Assembly (NCBI GenBank): GCA_019722365.1
Contig: JADFUC010000881.1
Coordinates: 1-64,000, forward strand
DNA: 64,000 nt
DNA from: Lithospermum erythrorhizon
Lineage: Eukaryota > Streptophyta > Magnoliopsida > Boraginales > Boraginaceae
Direction of reading: 5' to 3'
Positions 60,140 to 64,000 of this stretch are shown here, piece by piece. Each line of letters begins with the position of its first letter. Position 1 is the first letter of the stretch. A program made the translations under genes and the position numbers. Below the pieces are notes generated by a model that worked only from the letters and a program-made list of their open reading frames with translations, was not told the DNA's origin and made no database searches.

Positions 60140-61390
60140 GGTTGTCCCGAAGGTTTGTTCTTCATCTCAGCGTACTTAACTCGGATGTTTATGCTAGCTT
60201 ACGCCGAGGGCAGATGAACGCCTCGGCCGAGCTAGCCGGGATTGCCCCACCATCGATCCATCTGACTGACGCACACCGGCAACCTCCTCGGCCCCGGCAA
60301 GAAGTCGATACAATGTCTCCACCTGCTCGCATCTACGGATCAAGATGTGTTCTGGGCCAGAATAACAGATATCGAGGAGTCATTACGTACGGGTCATTAG
60401 AATGAAATTAAGAAAAATAATATGTTAGTATATGATCATAAAAATATAATAGCAAGGTAATGAAAAATACTTTAACAACATTTACACCCGCTTCTGGGAG
60501 GCCGAGAATATCGTGATTTACATGTATCGCATGCCCAGCTGCCTCGGGTTATGACTCTAATATGAGTCCAGTGCAAATACCAACTCATGTACGTCCGGTC
60601 CGCGTAGCTATAGATGCAAAGTGGACCCATCAGTAGGTCAACATGGTGAAATTGCATACTAGTCTAAAAATCCTCGAATCTCCGCATACTTTCTTTGAAT
60701 ATTCGCACATTACCTAAGCAAGTCAGTCCCTTCTAAGCTCAACGGGCATGATCAGCTTGTACACTCCCCCGAACTGTCACAAGAATCCTCCGGCATAAGG
60801 CGCTTACTGACATTCAAGAAGCTGTGATGCAACCGTGCTGAGCATGCATACGTTTAGTGATGGAGATGGGCCTTGTCAAGGCCCACACGACTCAAGTATG
60901 ATAAATGGAAACGATGAAGCCTTTTTCCATACAAAGTTATATAAAATCTAATATATATTATTTTCATACATGTTCGGGTCAGTTATCTCGATCCACCGCT
61001 TCCGAGCAAATCACTGGCTTGGTCGCATGCTGCAAGGGGCGTTGCCACCATCGTGTTCTTGGTTGGCCTCGGCAAACACGTGGTACTCACCTACCGAACA
61101 AAAGGAAGTACTCATACATCCAACACCGCAATACAAAAACAATAATGATTAGTTTTGCTAAAATATAAATATTTAATAATTCATTTAATATATACGCGGT
61201 GAAGACTCAAGTAGAGTTAGCTAATCTAGCCATTTGCCTGATTCACCTCGTGACGCCTTTCCTACTGCACGGTACGCGAGGCAAATTTGCACCCAAGCAT
61301 ATTCGGCCGACTCTATCGACACGCCTCCAAAGAAGTCTATCAGACCGAGCTGGCCCTGCATTTATCGACAAACAATGTCGCTCCTAAAGA
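60140..61390 (-). pseudogene. Possible plant mobile domain (PMD/MAIN-like) remnant
   Basis: GC-richer patches in an AT-rich desert give minus-strand fragments in the order expected of a plant mobile domain (aminotransferase-like, found in MAIN proteins and some transposons). RRVDRVGRICLGANL is at about 61345-61300, WMYEYFLLFGR with PRVCRGQPRTRWWQ at about 61120-61045, QFGGVYKLIMPVELRRD at about 60770-60720, and ADRTYMSWYLHWTHIRVITR at about 60610-60550. They resemble family blocks with an initial ..RVGRI.L, W.YE...., RQFG and Y..WY...TRR.I. Frames change between blocks and stops are present. The blocks are short, so this stays tentative. The 87-codon plus frame at 60142-60405 is the antisense of part of it. 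Confidence 0.42.
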
Positions 61391-61424
61391 AATACCAAAG
61401 CGCACGCATTTGAGCCTTACTAAT

Positions 61425-61750
61425 ATTTTACCATATTTCGCAATTTACCATATTTTACCATATTTTACCATATTCTAAAATTTACCATAATTTACCATAT
61501 TTCATAATTTTACCATATTTTACCATATTCTAAAATTTACCATAATTTACTATATTTCATAATTTTACCATAATTTACCATATTTCATAATTTTACCATA
61601 TTTCATAATTTTACCATATTTTATCATAATCTAAAATTTTATCATATTTCATAATTTCATCATAATTTTATCATAATCTCATATTTCATAATTTCATCAT
61701 ATTTCATAATTTTATCATAATTTGACCATATTTATTATATTTCATAATTT
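61425..61750. repeat. Low-complexity array of TTTACCATA / TTTCATAAT units
   Basis: Over 25 loosely repeated 9-11-bp units, mainly ATTTTACCAT, then ATTTCATAAT towards the right. No coding potential. Confidence 0.85.
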
Positions 61751-61789
61751 CAATAATTTCCTAATATACAATCTATAAATTTCAAATTG

Positions 61790-62880
61790 AAATGTAGTAA
61801 ATAAATTCATAAAACACACCAAATATTAACAAGAATCTCAATAATACACAATTCATAACATTAATTCGAAATATTAACAATAAATATTAACAAACAATTT
61901 CATAATATTTAATACACAATTCATAATCATTAGAATTTCATAATATTTAATTTGAAATATTAACAATAACTATTAACAAACAATTTCATAATATTAAATA
62001 CACAATTCATTACAATTTCATAATATTTAATACACAATTCATAATCATTACAATTTCATAATATTTAACACATAATCTAAATTCCTAATTGACAAATAAT
62101 TCTCACAATTAATAAAATTAATCTCAATAATACATAAGATTTTGAAAATGCAAATCTAATGATTCGTGTCTAATCACCAAGGGATAAACGCGCTTATCAG
62201 AAGTTTAACGGCCTTCCACCCGCTTGTCATATAAATGCTTCCAAAATCAAATTCTTTATCATAACAAACACGAAATCAATTCGCTGTCATATAACAAACA
62301 CAAAATCAATTCGCCAGAATTTAACAAACACAAAACTAATTCGCTTATAATATGCACAAACACAATTTCATAATATTAATTCAAAATATTAACAATAAAT
62401 ATTAACAAACAATTTCATAATATTTAATACACAATTCATACCAATTTCATAATATAATACACAATTCATATTTAAAACAAATTCGCTTATAATATAAACA
62501 AATGATGAAATTTTGTACTTACTTGTGTATTGAGTTGTTAATTGCTTCGAAAAACACAAAATTTGAGTTGTTAATTGCTTCCACAAATATGAAATGGAGA
62601 ACCACAATTGAAATGATTGTATGATGTTAGGCAAATACTCAATTCGCTTGTTAGTATTTAAGAATGAGAAAACTGGTTTTATCAAACTACGCGAATTCTT
62701 TGTTTTTCACCAAACCACGCCAAGAAATTCGTTTGTTGTGTAACAAACCATGGGTAAATTCGCTTATATTGGAACAAACATGGGTCAAACTCGGTCATTT
62801 AACTCGGTTCACGTGTTGTCAAATCAAATCAGTGTGTTGTCAAATCAAATAAAATAAGCGAATTCTTCCCTGTTTGTCAG
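61790..62880. repeat. Long direct repeat, copy B
   Basis: Same order of blocks as copy A: CACAATTCATAACATTAATT, CGAAATATTAACAATAAAT, AATATTTAATACACAATTCA, GACAAATAATTCTCACAATT, CGTGTCTAATCACCA, ATTGAAATGATTG, AAATTCGCTTATATTGGAAC and TTGTCAAATCAAATCA. It has an extra duplication of the AATATTTAATACACAATT section. Confidence 0.75.
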
Positions 62881-63169
62881 AACAAGCTTAATTCTTGACG
62901 CTGCCGATTAGTAAATGCTTAATTCTTGTCGTACTCGTCCGTGCTACAATTTTTTCTATTCTTGTTTATTTATAAACATGTAATTACTTGTTAGTTCATC
63001 GAATAACACGAAATAAATTTTGATACTTTATTTCATTTATTGCGTAATCAAATCAAGACATGCTAATCAAATTTATAATGTTGAATTTTTTCTATTCATG
63101 TAATTCCATTTTAATTGTCGATCGATCAATTAAATTAACTTGACATAATTTCCCTAAGTTCGATTATTT

Positions 63170-64000
63170 ATTAACATTCGAAATTATTAACACAATAATT
63201 ATCAACATTCAAAATTATCAAAATTCAAAATCATAATATTCAAAGTATAATTAATATTACACAATTCATAATTCACACAATTCGAAATATTAACAATAAA
63301 TATTAACAATAAATTTCATAATATTTAATACACAATTTATTACAATTTCATAATCTCAATAATTTCATAATATTTAAGACATAATCTCAATTCATAATTG
63401 ACAAATAACTCTCGCAATTAATAATAAATAATCTCAATTAATACATGTTTCGAAAATCCAATTAATACCTATAATCTCAATTAATACATAATATTTCGAA
63501 ATAAAAACATAACATATAATGTCCATGGTTGTTTAATAATCAAGTTACACCACATTAAATTCTCTTATTACACAATCATTACAAATTGCTTATCAAGTAA
63601 CAATCAATACTAAACTCGCTATCTGTGAACAATCATTACAAATTCCGCTTTATTACACAACCACCATGAAATGAATTCGTTTATTACACAATAACCATGC
63701 TATCAATTAGCTACTTGCACAACAATCATGCCTTGAATAAGCTAGTTTCTTAACAATCATTTCTTTAATATAAAGTTAGTAAATTAAATGGTACTTACTT
63801 GGAGAAGAAATGAATAATTGAGTTTCTGATGATTACAATTTGAGAAATATAAACAACAATTTAAATAATGATGAAAAAATGAACTCAAATAATGATGATG
63901 TTTGAAATTTATGGATACAATTTGCAAGGTTGTTTATCAATAAACATAATCGGTTGTTTTAAAGAAACCATGCTTTTAGTTCGCTTGTTTTGTAATAGTC
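63170..64000. repeat. Long direct repeat, copy C, cut by the window end
   Basis: Again starts ATTAACATTCGAAATTATTA, then ACACAATTCATAATTCACAC, CGAAATATTAACAATAAAT, AATATTTAATACACAATTTA and GACAAATAACTCTCGCAATT. It closes with TTAGTTCGCTTGTTTTGTAA at the window edge. Closest to copy A in its first 350 bp. Confidence 0.75.

Noticed and set aside
60142..60405. 87-codon plus-strand Pro/Arg-rich frame as a gene
   Set aside because: It lies antisense to part of the PMD-like remnant and has no recognisable domain. The GC-rich patch explains the open frame.

Overview
This window is nuclear DNA of a flowering plant, almost certainly a eudicot. The evidence is GT-AG introns in AT-rich genes, plant-only gene families (an SGS3 relative, an arabinogalactan peptide, an ARG1-like DnaJ protein), dense nested LTR retrotransposons of the Tork, Tekay/Del and SIRE lineages, and small MITEs in introns. 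The species cannot be named from sequence alone. There are no operons, CRISPR arrays or prokaryotic features.

The layout has three parts. (1) Positions 1-20700 are a nest of retroelements. A Tork-like Copia element on the plus strand (left part 1-1160, right part about 19071-20700) is interrupted by an apparently non-coding, LARD-like element on the minus strand (LTRs 1161-2162 and 18366-19070). That element is itself interrupted by a Tekay/Del-like Gypsy element on the plus strand (LTRs 5924-8907 and 12377-15311) whose integrase is missing. The 3' end of the Tork element carries a 615-bp tandem duplication. (2) Positions 20700-41000 are the gene island. It holds an SGS3-like pseudogene (minus, two in-frame stops and a frameshift), a three-exon DCC/DUF393 thiol-oxidoreductase-like gene (minus), an arabinogalactan peptide gene (plus), a hAT transposase fragment (minus), a two-exon OB-fold gene of the At4g28440 type (minus) and an eleven-exon ARG1-like J-domain gene (minus). 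MITEs sit in the first introns of two of these genes. (3) Positions 41000-64000 are again repeats. They comprise LTR-like fragments, a 10.4-kb SIRE-lineage Copia element on the minus strand (43135-53528), two nested minus-strand LTR fragments of the same Tekay-like family, and a 6-kb AT-rich domain of short-period repeats. In that domain three long direct repeats surround a decayed segment resembling a plant mobile domain (PMD/MAIN-like).

The intact genes look like unrelated housekeeping or signalling genes and do not form a pathway. The most notable items are the decayed SGS3 paralogue (an RNA-silencing factor), the three-level retroelement nest, the PMD-like remnant between direct repeats, and the contrast between clean genes and repeats broken by many short indels. 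Exon boundaries were placed by hand from splice consensus, frame continuity and family knowledge. LTR ends are accurate to a few bases where TG/CA ends are visible and to tens of bases elsewhere.
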